Shown here: positions 44,387-52,640 of the stretch, piece by piece
How the letters are laid out: every line of letters starts with the position of its first letter
Position numbering within the stretch: position 1 is the stretch's first letter
NCBI RefSeq assembly: GCF_003285015.1
Contig: NZ_QMFB01000011.1
Location: forward strand, 1-64,000
Length of the DNA: 64,000 nt
Reading direction: 5' to 3'
Source of the DNA: Paenibacillus contaminans
GTDB taxonomy: Bacteria; Bacillota; Bacilli; Paenibacillales; NBRC-103111
Notes under the pieces: generated by a model
What the model was told of the DNA's origin: nothing
What the model saw: the letters and a program-made list of their open reading frames with translations, nothing else
Databases searched by the model: none
Program-made: the position numbers and the translations under genes

Positions 44387-44629
44387 CTACTCCCTTAGCG
44401 CATCCTTTAGACGGCTGTTCATGGAACCTGCAGCTTTGGCATGCAGCTGACCGCGCAGCTTTTTGACTTCCTGCTTCAGCCGCTCGTTCTCTGCCTCCAG
44501 ACCGGCGATACTCCCCAACGCCTCGTCGACTCCGCGCAGCAGATCCGCCTTCTCGGCGTCCGCATCCTGCAGAAGCAGCCGCAGCGCGGCGCGCAGCTGT
44601 TCCGGATCGGCTGTATGCCGTTCGTTCAT
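44387..44629 (-). CDS. Small coiled-coil protein
   Basis: 80 residues; ATG at 44629 seven bases after GGAGGAG (frames extending to 44944 lack such a site). Residues ~25-65 (LLRGVDEALGSIAGLEAENERLKQEVKKLRGQL, given in parts: LEAENERLKQEVKK) form a heptad coiled coil. No cysteine, no membrane segment, no known family. Divergent from the small basic gene at 44877. Confidence 0.65.
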   Translation of the reverse strand: MNERHTADPEQLRAALRLLLQDADAEKADLLRGVDEALGSIAGLEAENERLKQEVKKLRGQLHAKAAGSMNSRLKDALRE

Positions 44630-44818
44630 CGTTTTTCTCCTCCGCTTTCCTGCACAAGCTTTGTGCCTATCGTAACACACCTTAGCGCTTAGGGCGAATC
44701 TCTCCCATACGGATGATCCCTTCACCCTCACCTGTTGTGAATGCTCCTCACAAGACGGACAGGTACAAGCTCCTGCCTGCACGGGCCGGCAGCGGCTCCG
44801 TTTCGTAGCCCCGCCGCG

Positions 44819-44846
44819 ACAACGCGCCGGCTTCGCACATATCGTA
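44819..44846 (+). promoter_or_regulatory. Sigma-K-like promoter
   Basis: AC, 17 bases, then CATATCGTA, which fits the -10 consensus CATANNNTA of the late mother-cell sigma factor. It lies ~30 bases before the ATG at 44877. Confidence 0.45.
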
Positions 44847-44876
44847 TGATGACAATGATAACAGGAGGAGCGAAGT

Positions 44877-45041
44877 ATGATTCGAACACATGTAAAAACG
44901 TACAAGCATCGCGTCGGCAAGCATACGTATGTTGTCGTCAACATCTATCAGACAGCTACCGCGAAGGCCGCACAAGGAAACGTTCTGGCGAGCAATGCCG
45001 TCAACGTTCGGATCTACCGGAAGCGCAAGCGGAAAGCCTGA
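44877..45041 (+). CDS. Small basic protein, possible spore-coat type (first of pair)
   Basis: 54 residues; ATG six bases after AGGAGGAG. Basic at both ends (MIRTHVKTYKHRVGK; YRKRKRKA) with a middle TAKAAQGNVLASNAVNV. The motif QGN-x-(L/I)A-x-NA recurs in the next small gene. A sigma-K-like promoter upstream suggests late sporulation expression. No known family; the coat role is inferred. Confidence 0.6.
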   Translation: MIRTHVKTYKHRVGKHTYVVVNIYQTATAKAAQGNVLASNAVNVRIYRKRKRKA

Positions 45042-45065
45042 TTATAACGGGGTGGGGGTGAGCTC

Positions 45066-45221
45066 ATGAAACGCAAGACCAAAAAACGCTCTGTTTTCAA
45101 AAACGGACGCGATACCGTCATCACCGAGCAATCGGCGAACGCTACCGTCGGCCAAGGCGGAAACGCCATTGCCATCAACGCCTCGGAAGGCGGTATTATC
45201 CGCATCCAGCCGCCCAGGTAA
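45066..45221 (+). CDS. Small basic protein (second of pair)
   Basis: 51 residues; ATG shortly after GGGGTGGGGGTGAG. Basic start MKRKTKKRSVFKNGR, then SANATVGQGGNAIAINASEGG, a beta-strand-like pattern related to the QGN segment of the gene 24 bases upstream. Almost certainly one operon, ended by the terminator at 45251. Function unknown. Confidence 0.6.
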   Translation: MKRKTKKRSVFKNGRDTVITEQSANATVGQGGNAIAINASEGGIIRIQPPR

Positions 45222-45250
45222 CGGCAGCCTTTCTTGCCAAGCGCAGCAGA

Positions 45251-45297
45251 CAAGGGCCTTCGGGACCGATGAATCCGATCCCGAAGGCCCTTGTTTT
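45251..45297 (+). terminator. Intrinsic terminator of the small-gene pair
   Basis: CAAGGGCCTTCGGGA / TCCCGAAGGCCCTTG, a perfect 15-bp stem followed by TTTTGG. Confidence 0.85.
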
Positions 45298-45455
45298 GGC
45301 TTCACGACATGCAAAGCGGAACGGCAAATTACACCACCGGCGATTTTTGCCGCAAGACGGCAGGAGCAGCTCCATGGTAAGGCTCCATTTCTTGCTCAGC
45401 CTTTAACGTGGTTTGCGGTGCCGACCGGGAACGGCAGCCCTGCAGCTGCTTTTCG

Positions 45456-46013
45456 TTACACCCTGAACAAACCCATGCCCTCCATCGGCACGATCGGATT
45501 CTCGTCGGCGTTTAATCCCCGCGTTTCTCCTTTTTGCGCAACGTCGATCAGCCATCTCGTGAAGCCGGCCACCTTCATATCGGCCATTTCCTCCAAGCTG
45601 TAAAAACCGGCCGCATCGACTTCCTCGCCGTCAGGCACCGGTTCTCCCGAGACGTAATCCATCGCAAAAGCGATGTATACGTTGTGTATGCTTCGCGGCT
45701 GGTCGCGAACCGCCACGATGCGCGTAACCTCCGCATGAATTCCGCTTTCCTCCAGCACCTCGCGGCGAATCGTATCGTGCATAAGCTCCGTTTGCTCAAT
45801 GTAGCCGCCCGGATTCGTCCAGTTGCCCTTGCCCGGCTCCTGCGCCCTTCTTACCAGCAAATACTTCCCGTCTCTTTCGATCAAAGCGCCTACGCCGACG
45901 CTGTAATTTCCCCAATGAACGAAGCTGCACGCCGTACATGCCTTTCTCATCACCCCGTCGATTTCCCGAACCTCCAGAACGGTCCCGCAAGACAAACAAT
46001 AATTTATTTCCAT
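45456..46013 (-). CDS. Nudix hydrolase with zinc ribbon
   Basis: 185 residues. N-terminal zinc ribbon with CLSC (6-9) and CTAC (26-29), as in NudC-like proteins. The Nudix box GGYIEQTELMHDTIRREVLEESGI fits GX5EX7REUXEEXGU, so it should cleave a nucleoside diphosphate linked to another group with Mg2+. Substrate unknown. ATG at 46013; weak ribosome site. Stands alone. Confidence 0.9.
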   Translation of the reverse strand: MEINYCLSCGTVLEVREIDGVMRKACTACSFVHWGNYSVGVGALIERDGKYLLVRRAQEPGKGNWTNPGGYIEQTELMHDTIRREVLEESGIHAEVTRIVAVRDQPRSIHNVYIAFAMDYVSGEPVPDGEEVDAAGFYSLEEMADMKVAGFTRWLIDVAQKGETRGLNADENPIVPMEGMGLFRV

Positions 46014-46293
46014 ACCCTAAATCCACCTTTATCCGAAGTGTATGACAGCTAGCGGTCACTGTAGTCAAGCATACCGAAATTCAGCCGACATGGAAAGAAC
46101 GGCTATTTGAAAATTTCAAAACAATCCGTGCGTCCCTTCTCATGAAAGGAGAAGTTGTTCGTAAGGAGCAGCCCCAAAGCTAAATGGAAAAAATACAGTA
46201 AATTTTCGGAAATATCGGTTTTTTATCAACTTAGATGGAAAACCTGCCGTTAATTTTTTTAAAATTGCCCAATTACGCGAAATCGTCCAATTT

Positions 46294-46364
46294 TACCTGC
46301 AGTTTTTACAGTTAAATGCCGTTTTCTCGACTTGCGGCCGAAAATACCTGCAGTTTTTACAGTT
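46294..46364. repeat. Two identical 20-bp direct repeats in a gene-free stretch
   Basis: ACCTGCAGTTTTTACAGTTA occurs at 46294-46313 and again at 46345-46364. A weaker relative (AACCTGCCGTTAATTTT) lies at ~46231. They sit in the 680-bp gap 46014-46694, which otherwise shows AT-rich sequence, no gene, and a terminator at its right end. Confidence 0.7.
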
Positions 46365-46645
46365 AGTACAGCCTTGCTTGTCGAGGAGAGCTAACGGAAG
46401 CGATGCAGCCGTTAGAGACGAACGCTCGCTTCCCGCTAACCTGCCTGCCTTTATGTAGACGAACGCTGTCAGTACTTAATCGAGCAAGTAACATCGTTTA
46501 TGAAGGAAAGCTATTCGCACGCAGTCAAGTTTAGCTCTGCTCGTCTGTAAGGAGTATGAGTTTGTTCCCGTATCTTCGTGCTCATACAGCTGCTTCTCAA
46601 CTTGCACCACCCCATCGAGAGTTGTTTCGCAATGCCTTAGCATTG

Positions 46646-46675
46646 CAAAAAAGAGCGCCTTGAGGCGCCCTTTTC
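46646..46675 (-). terminator. Intrinsic terminator of the 46695-48293 gene
   Basis: GGGCGCCTCAAGGCGCTC stem followed on the minus strand by TTTTTT; 20 bases past the stop. Confidence 0.8.
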
Positions 46676-46694
46676 CTTTTACATGACCCGCAGG

Positions 46695-48293
46695 TCAACG
46701 AAACTCCACGGCTAGTTCCACCCAAATGATCGTTTGCGGAGCGTCCGGCCTCGCCTCGATGAGGTTGAAGCCTGCATGCGCCGCTCCCGCCGGCACCCGG
46801 AACCGGTGCACCGGCCCTTCCGGACGCGGCTTCGCTATATCCGCAACGCCTTCATAAACGCAGGCGTGTCCGTTCAAAAGCACGTCGCCGAAGCCGGCAC
46901 TGCCTTTGTCCCCGGCTCCGGGAGCGAACCCCGTCGCATCCGCCCCTGCATTCTCCCGGTCCGCAGTGCCCCTCGTCGCATTCTCACGACCGGCACCCGC
47001 CGTCCCTTCGGACGCAGGAGCGGCTCCAAGAAGCACGAACACGTCTCCGCCATCCGGCTTCGGCCCCGCATGAAGGCGGAACGACCGGTAACGGCCAGGC
47101 CCGCATGCAGCCGGCAGCAAGGCTCCGGAGGCTTCACCCGGCGCCCACGTGTCCGAATAGGTGACGATATGACGGCGCGTTTTGCCCGACATCGTTTCGA
47201 GACTCCCTGCTTCGCGGAGCAAGGCGGGATAATTCTCGAGATCGGCCATCGCCGTATCGGAGTCCATGTAATTAAACAAATATATCCGGTCCGCTCCGCG
47301 CGACAGGAGACTGCTCGCCGCCCCGCGCACCGTTTCCAGCGTGTTCATCTGCCGCAGCGCGGACTCCGGATATGCGCGCACCAATACTTCCAGCCCTGCG
47401 GCCAGCTCGACGTCCGTTCCATGAAGCAGCTGCTTCCACAGCTCGACCGGCATGTCCGTTTCGATGGTCGCCCAGAACGGGGTGATGACGAGCATGTCGA
47501 TCAGCCCCCGGCGCGCCCACTCGACGGCATCCATGCCGAGGCCGCGCGCCGTTTGCGGACGCGAAGGCACGCGCGCTGACAGCTTGATCCGATGTCCGCG
47601 TTTCGCTTCCCAGCTGTCGAGCAGCTTCCGGACGTCGGCGGTGAATTCCGTGAGAATAGCGATTCCTTCCTCTTCGAACCCCGGGCGGAAGTGGAAGCCG
47701 AAGCGCATCCAATCCAGCTCGAGGCCGTCGAAGTCGTACCGCTCCGCCGCTTCCTCGATCAGCCTAAAATGATAATCCCGCACTTCCTTGCGCCCGTAAT
47801 CGAACGCCTTGTCCACCCAATCGTCGAATTTATAAGGCGCCCTGCGGAATTGCGGATTTTGCTGCCAAAATGTGCTGTGCATCGGATCGCCCTCGTTGTC
47901 GACGGAATGCACGTCGTTCATTCGCATCGTCACCCACGGCGATATGCCGCGCTCCCGGCACCGGTCTATCCAGATCGCGTACCGGTCGAGGCCGTCGCGA
48001 TGAAGCTGCCACCCCCGGTGCACCCATTGCCGCTGCCGCTCGCGGGCCTCCGGCGCAACGGCGGCGAAAAACGGCTGATCGCTGCCGCCCTCCGGATCGT
48101 AGCCTTCCCAGAAGCTCTCCCAAACGCCGCTGTCATAACCAGCCCGCATGGCATTCACGTTGAGTATAAGCTCGTTGACTTGCGTATCGGCATATTGGTC
48201 GACCCATTCCATCAACTCTTCGGCCGTCAAATCGTTATGCCGCCTCGACATCAGGTAATGATTCGGATCTTCGTTCAAGCTGATTCCCGCCAT
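46695..48293 (-). CDS. TIM-barrel glycoside-hydrolase-like protein
   Basis: 532 residues from the ATG at 48293, five bases after AGGAGGAG. No signal peptide, so cytoplasmic. Residues ~1-370 look like a (beta/alpha)8 barrel: SPWVTMRMNDVHS, then YDFDGLELDWMRFGFHF with an acidic strand end typical of retaining glycosidases, and IKLSARVPSRPQTARGLG. The last ~150 residues appear beta-rich. It resembles in layout the protein at 58971-60767 (GGINLDFTRWPP), though the sequences are far apart. Substrate unknown; the neighbouring importers suggest an oligosaccharide. Monocistronic with its own terminator. Confidence 0.75.
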   Translation of the reverse strand: MAGISLNEDPNHYLMSRRHNDLTAEELMEWVDQYADTQVNELILNVNAMRAGYDSGVWESFWEGYDPEGGSDQPFFAAVAPEARERQRQWVHRGWQLHRDGLDRYAIWIDRCRERGISPWVTMRMNDVHSVDNEGDPMHSTFWQQNPQFRRAPYKFDDWVDKAFDYGRKEVRDYHFRLIEEAAERYDFDGLELDWMRFGFHFRPGFEEEGIAILTEFTADVRKLLDSWEAKRGHRIKLSARVPSRPQTARGLGMDAVEWARRGLIDMLVITPFWATIETDMPVELWKQLLHGTDVELAAGLEVLVRAYPESALRQMNTLETVRGAASSLLSRGADRIYLFNYMDSDTAMADLENYPALLREAGSLETMSGKTRRHIVTYSDTWAPGEASGALLPAACGPGRYRSFRLHAGPKPDGGDVFVLLGAAPASEGTAGAGRENATRGTADRENAGADATGFAPGAGDKGSAGFGDVLLNGHACVYEGVADIAKPRPEGPVHRFRVPAGAAHAGFNLIEARPDAPQTIIWVELAVEFR

Positions 48294-48394
48294 GAAATCT
48301 CCTCCTGAATATATGGCTCTCAAGCAGCGCCTGCTTTCCCGCAGCCGGCTCGTTTAAGCAAAACAACCGAGCTTCTCTCGACTCTCGTCCGCCG

Positions 48395-48529
48395 ATAGTA
48401 CGTTGACCGCATGAAATGCAAGGTTTGGGTGCTCGTAGCCTTATACGAACCCGCCCTTTCCACTGCGGATTCTCTCATGAAAAGCGCGGGCAGAAAACCT
48501 TAGATCAAATGCGGTCAAGTATTAGTACG
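48395..48529. repeat. Palindromic intergenic element, copy 1
   Basis: Ends TAGTACGTTGACCGCAT and a matching inverted GCGGTCAAGTATTAGTAC; inner AAGGTTT and AAACCTT also pair. A second copy is at 60984-61114. Non-coding, 24 bases left of a dispersed-repeat copy. Confidence 0.7.
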
Positions 48530-48553
48530 CCATCAAGTCTAAAACCAGGGATT

Positions 48554-48896
48554 GATGACCTGGTTACGAAACAAACACGGATATCGTAATGGTTATGCAA
48601 CGAATCGTGCGCTTCGTGTAGAAAACCTCATTGTTTATGAGGCTGTCCTCACTATTCCAACGGTAAAATGCTCGTTCTCGCCCGTCAGTGAGGCAAACGA
48701 AACTATTCATTTCGTTTGCCTCACTAATAATTGCGTTTGCCTCATTGCCTCAAGAAACACGGGTTTTCTATTTGAAATAGTGAAGTTTGTCTCACGAATA
48801 GTAAGCTTTTCCTCATTATGAGGATCACTAGCTCTTGCACGATCAAATGCCTTGCACCCTTAAAATCTATAGGATAAGCGTTGAAATGATACTAGA
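48554..48896. repeat. Dispersed ~300-bp intergenic repeat, copy 2 (intact)
   Basis: Uninterrupted version of the repeat at 4259-4727. It contains a perfect 16-bp inverted repeat, AGTGAGGCAAACGAAA / TTTCGTTTGCCTCACT, with a 7-base loop (48687-48725). With the palindromic element it fills most of the 737-bp gap 48294-49030; no gene seen. Confidence 0.75.
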
Positions 48897-49030
48897 TATT
48901 TCGCGGAAAATTCAAGCAATCCTTTCATGTACGGACAAGTGTGTAGAATCCCCCACAACTCCATATCGACACTCAAGACCGGCTGTCCCGACGATCGCGG
49001 AGGACCGTCAGGCAGCCGGCTATTTGCCTG

Positions 49031-50665
49031 TTATTTCAGTTTTTTGTTCTCATGAATGATCGGCAATTTGTTTACTTCCTCCGTCAGCTGCTTGCCGCCG
49101 GCTTTGTTCCAGCGCTCCACGTATTCGTCCCACGACTTGTCGATGTCGATTGCGCCGGAGATCGCTTTGACCTGGAACTCTTGGGCGATCTTCTTCATCT
49201 CCGCCTGCTGAATTGCCTTGTTCTGGGTTGCGATGAAATCGACCTGCTTCGCATCGACTACATGATTGATCCGCGGAACCTTCTTGCGGTTTTCTTCAAT
49301 CGCCTTGTCTACCGCCGTACCGTTGACCAGCTCGGAGAAAGCGCCGAAGTACAGCGGATAAATGAAGATGCCCGCTCCTTGCTCGGCAGCGTCAACGCCT
49401 TGCTTGATAACGGCAGCTCCGTCCTTCTTCTCGTACGTCTGTCCTTCGATGCCGAATTTCGCCATTACGGCAAGCGATCTCGCTTCATCCGCATACATCG
49501 CGTCCGTCATTTGCATAGCGCGGATCACTTGCTCGTCTGTCGCTTTCGCGCCGAACATCATGCCCCAGCCGACCCATTCGCCGAAGCCGGTACCGCCTCC
49601 GAAGCCTTCCGGCCCGATAATGTTAGGCAGCTGAACGGGAACGGCAGCCGGATTTTTTTGCGACAGCAGGAACATCGGATCCTTGCTTATTTCGTTCATA
49701 TAGTTCGCATTCGAGAAAATCGCGCCGACTTTATTGTCCAAAATTTTGGCCTGACGCTCCGGCTTTTTGTCGCTGACCGACGCCGGGTCGATGATGCCTT
49801 CCTTGAACCAGGCGTTCAGCAGCTTAAGCGCTTGCTTGTAGCGGTCGGAAACGGCCCCGTATACAATTTTATTATCCGCCGCTTTGCCCCACTGTTCCGG
49901 GTTGACGCCATATGCGGCATAGATGTTGTTGAACCCGTAGGAGAAGAAGTTCGTATCCTGGAATATCTCGCTGACTCCGTACGTGTCGTTTTTCCCGTTG
50001 CCGTCCGGATCGTCGAAGGTGAACTTCTTAAACATATCGTGCAGCTCGTCGAGCGTTTCCGGCAGCTTCGTGATGCCGACCTTGTCAAGCCAATCCTTCC
50101 GGGCAAAAACGGACGTATTGGACAGCCCGCTGGCCCCGCCTACCGGCACTTGGATCAAATCGCCGGTTTTGTAGTCCTTCGAAATCGCCCAAGCCGTCTT
50201 GTCATCGTATTGCTCGATAATTTTCATGACGTTCGGCATGTGCTCCTTAACCATGTCCATCGAAATCTTCCGGATAATGCCGTCCCGGTACTTGCCCTGC
50301 GCATCCCATGTAATGAGAACGTCCGGAATCGTACCGCCGGCCAGCGTAACCTTCAGCTTCTCGGCATCCCACGGATTGATCGGCAGCGCCTTCAAATCAA
50401 CGTTGAATTTCTCCTCGAACACTTTCTCTACCGGCGTCCCGTCTTTCCATTTGGACATATCGATCATGTTCAAGTAAGTCAGCGTTACTTTCTTCTCGAA
50501 TTTGTTCGCTGCCGCTTTCGGCGAAGCGCTTGCCGCCGGCGCCGGAGAACCGCTCGAATCCGGGCTTTTCGTCTCTCCTCCGTCTTTGCTGCAAGCCGAA
50601 AGCGCCACCGCAGCAACCATTGCAGCCGCCATGCCCGCTGCGCCGTACTTTCTACCTCTTCCCAT
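49031..50665 (-). CDS. LipO-type sugar-binding lipoprotein
   Basis: 544 residues; ATG at 50665 six bases after GGGGGAG. Lipoprotein signal with lipobox LSAC, a Ser/Pro/Ala linker, then a long binding domain starting VTLTYLNMIDMSKWKDG. It comes after two permease genes in the same direction, the reverse of the order at 26-30 kb. Probably binds an oligosaccharide handled by the nearby glycosidase-like proteins; ligand not deducible. Confidence 0.9.
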   Translation of the reverse strand: MGRGRKYGAAGMAAAMVAAVALSACSKDGGETKSPDSSGSPAPAASASPKAAANKFEKKVTLTYLNMIDMSKWKDGTPVEKVFEEKFNVDLKALPINPWDAEKLKVTLAGGTIPDVLITWDAQGKYRDGIIRKISMDMVKEHMPNVMKIIEQYDDKTAWAISKDYKTGDLIQVPVGGASGLSNTSVFARKDWLDKVGITKLPETLDELHDMFKKFTFDDPDGNGKNDTYGVSEIFQDTNFFSYGFNNIYAAYGVNPEQWGKAADNKIVYGAVSDRYKQALKLLNAWFKEGIIDPASVSDKKPERQAKILDNKVGAIFSNANYMNEISKDPMFLLSQKNPAAVPVQLPNIIGPEGFGGGTGFGEWVGWGMMFGAKATDEQVIRAMQMTDAMYADEARSLAVMAKFGIEGQTYEKKDGAAVIKQGVDAAEQGAGIFIYPLYFGAFSELVNGTAVDKAIEENRKKVPRINHVVDAKQVDFIATQNKAIQQAEMKKIAQEFQVKAISGAIDIDKSWDEYVERWNKAGGKQLTEEVNKLPIIHENKKLK

Positions 50666-50728
50666 GAACGTCTCCCCCAGTAAACGAAATGTATATAGTA
50701 ACTTGAAAGGCCGGCCGTATGCTCGCGG

Positions 50729-51610
50729 CTATCCCTTCAAAGCGCCTATCATGATGCCTTTGACAAAATAACGCTGCAAAAACGGATAAACGAGAATGAT
50801 CGGCCCGATCGTCACGAAAATAAACGCCGCCTTCAGCGTATTCGGATTGGAATTTTCGACATTGATCCCGAGCGCCGCCTTGGCCACACCGACAACCGCA
50901 TCGTCGTAGCTGAAAATGATTTTGCGCAGCAGCATCTGCAATACCTGCTTATCCGGATCGTTAATATAGATCATCGCATCGAACCAGGCGTTCCAATGGC
51001 CGACCATTGTCCAAAGCGCAATGGTTGCCAGCACCGGCTTACACAATGGCGCGACGATCTGGACCATAATACGCGCGGGACCGGCTCCGTCCATCGCTGC
51101 GGATTCCTCCAGGCTTTTATCGATGGAGCCCTGAATGTAGTTCCGCATCACGACGAGGTTGAACACGTTCAGCACCCCGGGGAGAATAAGCACCAGCCGA
51201 GAATCGATCAGTCCAAGATCTCTTATCCATAAATACGACGGGATTAAACCGCCGCTGAAAAACATCGTGAACAGAAAATATACCGTGATCGTGCCGCGAA
51301 GGGGAAGCCCCCGCTGGCTTAGCGCATAGGCCGCACAAAACGTGACGACAATCGATAAAACGGTGCCGCATACCGTACGGATGATCGTATTCGCATACCC
51401 GATAAAAACATCGTTGTTCTCGAAGACGATCCGATAGGAATCAAGGGTAAAATGTTTCGGAAAAAGCTGTATCTTCTGCGTCAGCACGTCGTTCGGAAGA
51501 GAAAAGGACATCACAAGCAGGTTCCAGAACGGAAGGATGATCGACAGCAGAAGCAGCACCATAAGCGTATAATTGAACCACTCGAACGGCTTTATTTTAT
51601 TTTTGCGCAT
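50729..51610 (-). CDS. CUT1 ABC permease, LplC/YtcP type
   Basis: 293 residues, six membrane segments; ATG after AGGAGA, nine bases past the partner's stop. EAA loop EESAAMDGAGPARIMVQIVAPLCKP. Forms the channel with the LplB-type partner; the ATPase must come from elsewhere. Confidence 0.93.
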   Translation of the reverse strand: MRKNKIKPFEWFNYTLMVLLLLSIILPFWNLLVMSFSLPNDVLTQKIQLFPKHFTLDSYRIVFENNDVFIGYANTIIRTVCGTVLSIVVTFCAAYALSQRGLPLRGTITVYFLFTMFFSGGLIPSYLWIRDLGLIDSRLVLILPGVLNVFNLVVMRNYIQGSIDKSLEESAAMDGAGPARIMVQIVAPLCKPVLATIALWTMVGHWNAWFDAMIYINDPDKQVLQMLLRKIIFSYDDAVVGVAKAALGINVENSNPNTLKAAFIFVTIGPIILVYPFLQRYFVKGIMIGALKG

Positions 51611-51619
51611 CTTTTTCTC

Positions 51620-52534
51620 CTACCAAATGCCGTTTTCATTGTTGAATTTTTTGACGATCCAGTTGGCGCCGAAGATCAGGACGAAGCCGATGACGTTCTG
51701 GAACATGCCTACTGCCGTTGCGAAGCTGAAGTCGCTGTTAATCAATCCCCGCCGGTAGACGTATGTATCGATGACATCCGCCACCTCGTATACGCTGACC
51801 GAATACAGATTGAATATTTGATCGAAGCCGGCATGCAGAATGCCGCCAATATTCAGAATGAACATGATCGTCGCCACCGGAATAAGCGATGGAATCGTTA
51901 CATACAGCGCCTTATGCAGCCGGTTCGCTCCGTCCAAATCGGCGGCTTCGTACAAGTCCGGATTGATGCCGACAATAACGGCCAAGTAGATGATGCTGCC
52001 CCAGCCGATATTTTGCCAAATCCCGCTTGTCACGAGAATCGTACGAAAGTACTCGGGCATAACGATAAAATTGACGGGCTGCATGCCGAACCATTTCAGA
52101 ATATGATTGACGATCCCGACATCAACCGACAGGACGGACGTCACAATGCCGGCCAGCACGATCCAGGATAAAAAATGCGGCAGGTAAGACACCGTCTGCA
52201 CGATTTTTTTAAATAAGCCGTTGCGAAGCTCGTTCAGCAGCAGCGCGAGAATAATCGGGGCGGGAAAACCGAATATAAGCCGATATAAGCTGATGATAAG
52301 CGTATTGGCTAACACCTCGTAAAAGCTCTTGATCTCGAAGAGGCTTTGAAAATGGGCGAAGCCGACCCATTCGCTGCCCCCGATTCCTTTCATGATTTTG
52401 TAATCCTTAAAAGCGATCACAATGCCGTACATCGGGACATATGAAAAAATAAATACCGCGACGACGGCCGGAAGCAAAAGTAAATAATACGTTTTGTATT
52501 GCCGGAATGCCCGGCTGAGCGTTCTTGAAGCCAT
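51620..52534 (-). CDS. CUT1 ABC permease, LplB type
   Basis: 304 residues, six membrane segments, EAA loop YEAADLDGANRLHKALYVTIPSL. First gene of the unit permease-permease-binding lipoprotein. A cre-like TGAAAACGCTTAAAC and a TACAAT lie within 70 bases upstream. Confidence 0.93.
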   Translation of the reverse strand: MASRTLSRAFRQYKTYYLLLLPAVVAVFIFSYVPMYGIVIAFKDYKIMKGIGGSEWVGFAHFQSLFEIKSFYEVLANTLIISLYRLIFGFPAPIILALLLNELRNGLFKKIVQTVSYLPHFLSWIVLAGIVTSVLSVDVGIVNHILKWFGMQPVNFIVMPEYFRTILVTSGIWQNIGWGSIIYLAVIVGINPDLYEAADLDGANRLHKALYVTIPSLIPVATIMFILNIGGILHAGFDQIFNLYSVSVYEVADVIDTYVYRRGLINSDFSFATAVGMFQNVIGFVLIFGANWIVKKFNNENGIW

Positions 52535-52581
52535 CGTTCTCCCCCTTCTGCCGGTCTTTACAGACTACATTGTAGCAACGG

Positions 52582-52596
52582 TGAAAACGCTTAAAC
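52582..52596 (+). promoter_or_regulatory. cre-like site before the ABC importer operon
   Basis: TGAAAACGCTTAAAC, matching the left half and centre of the cre consensus. Shared core TGAAAACGCTT with 60831-60846. Confidence 0.45.
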
Positions 52597-52611
52597 AGTA
52601 GGGGACTTTAA

Positions 52612-52640
52612 ACAAAAGAGGGCAGTTTTCAACTGCCCTC
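52612..52640 (-). terminator. Intrinsic terminator of the regulator/kinase/binding-protein operon
   Basis: GAGGGCAGTT-GAAA-AACTGCCCTC followed by TTTTGTTT on the minus strand. The stem overlaps the last codons region of the anchored binding protein, so transcription ends right at its stop. Confidence 0.88.

Noticed and set aside
49052..50683. 543-codon plus-strand frame opposite the binding lipoprotein
   Set aside because: Antisense shadow of a well-supported lipoprotein gene; Arg/His-rich, no domain.
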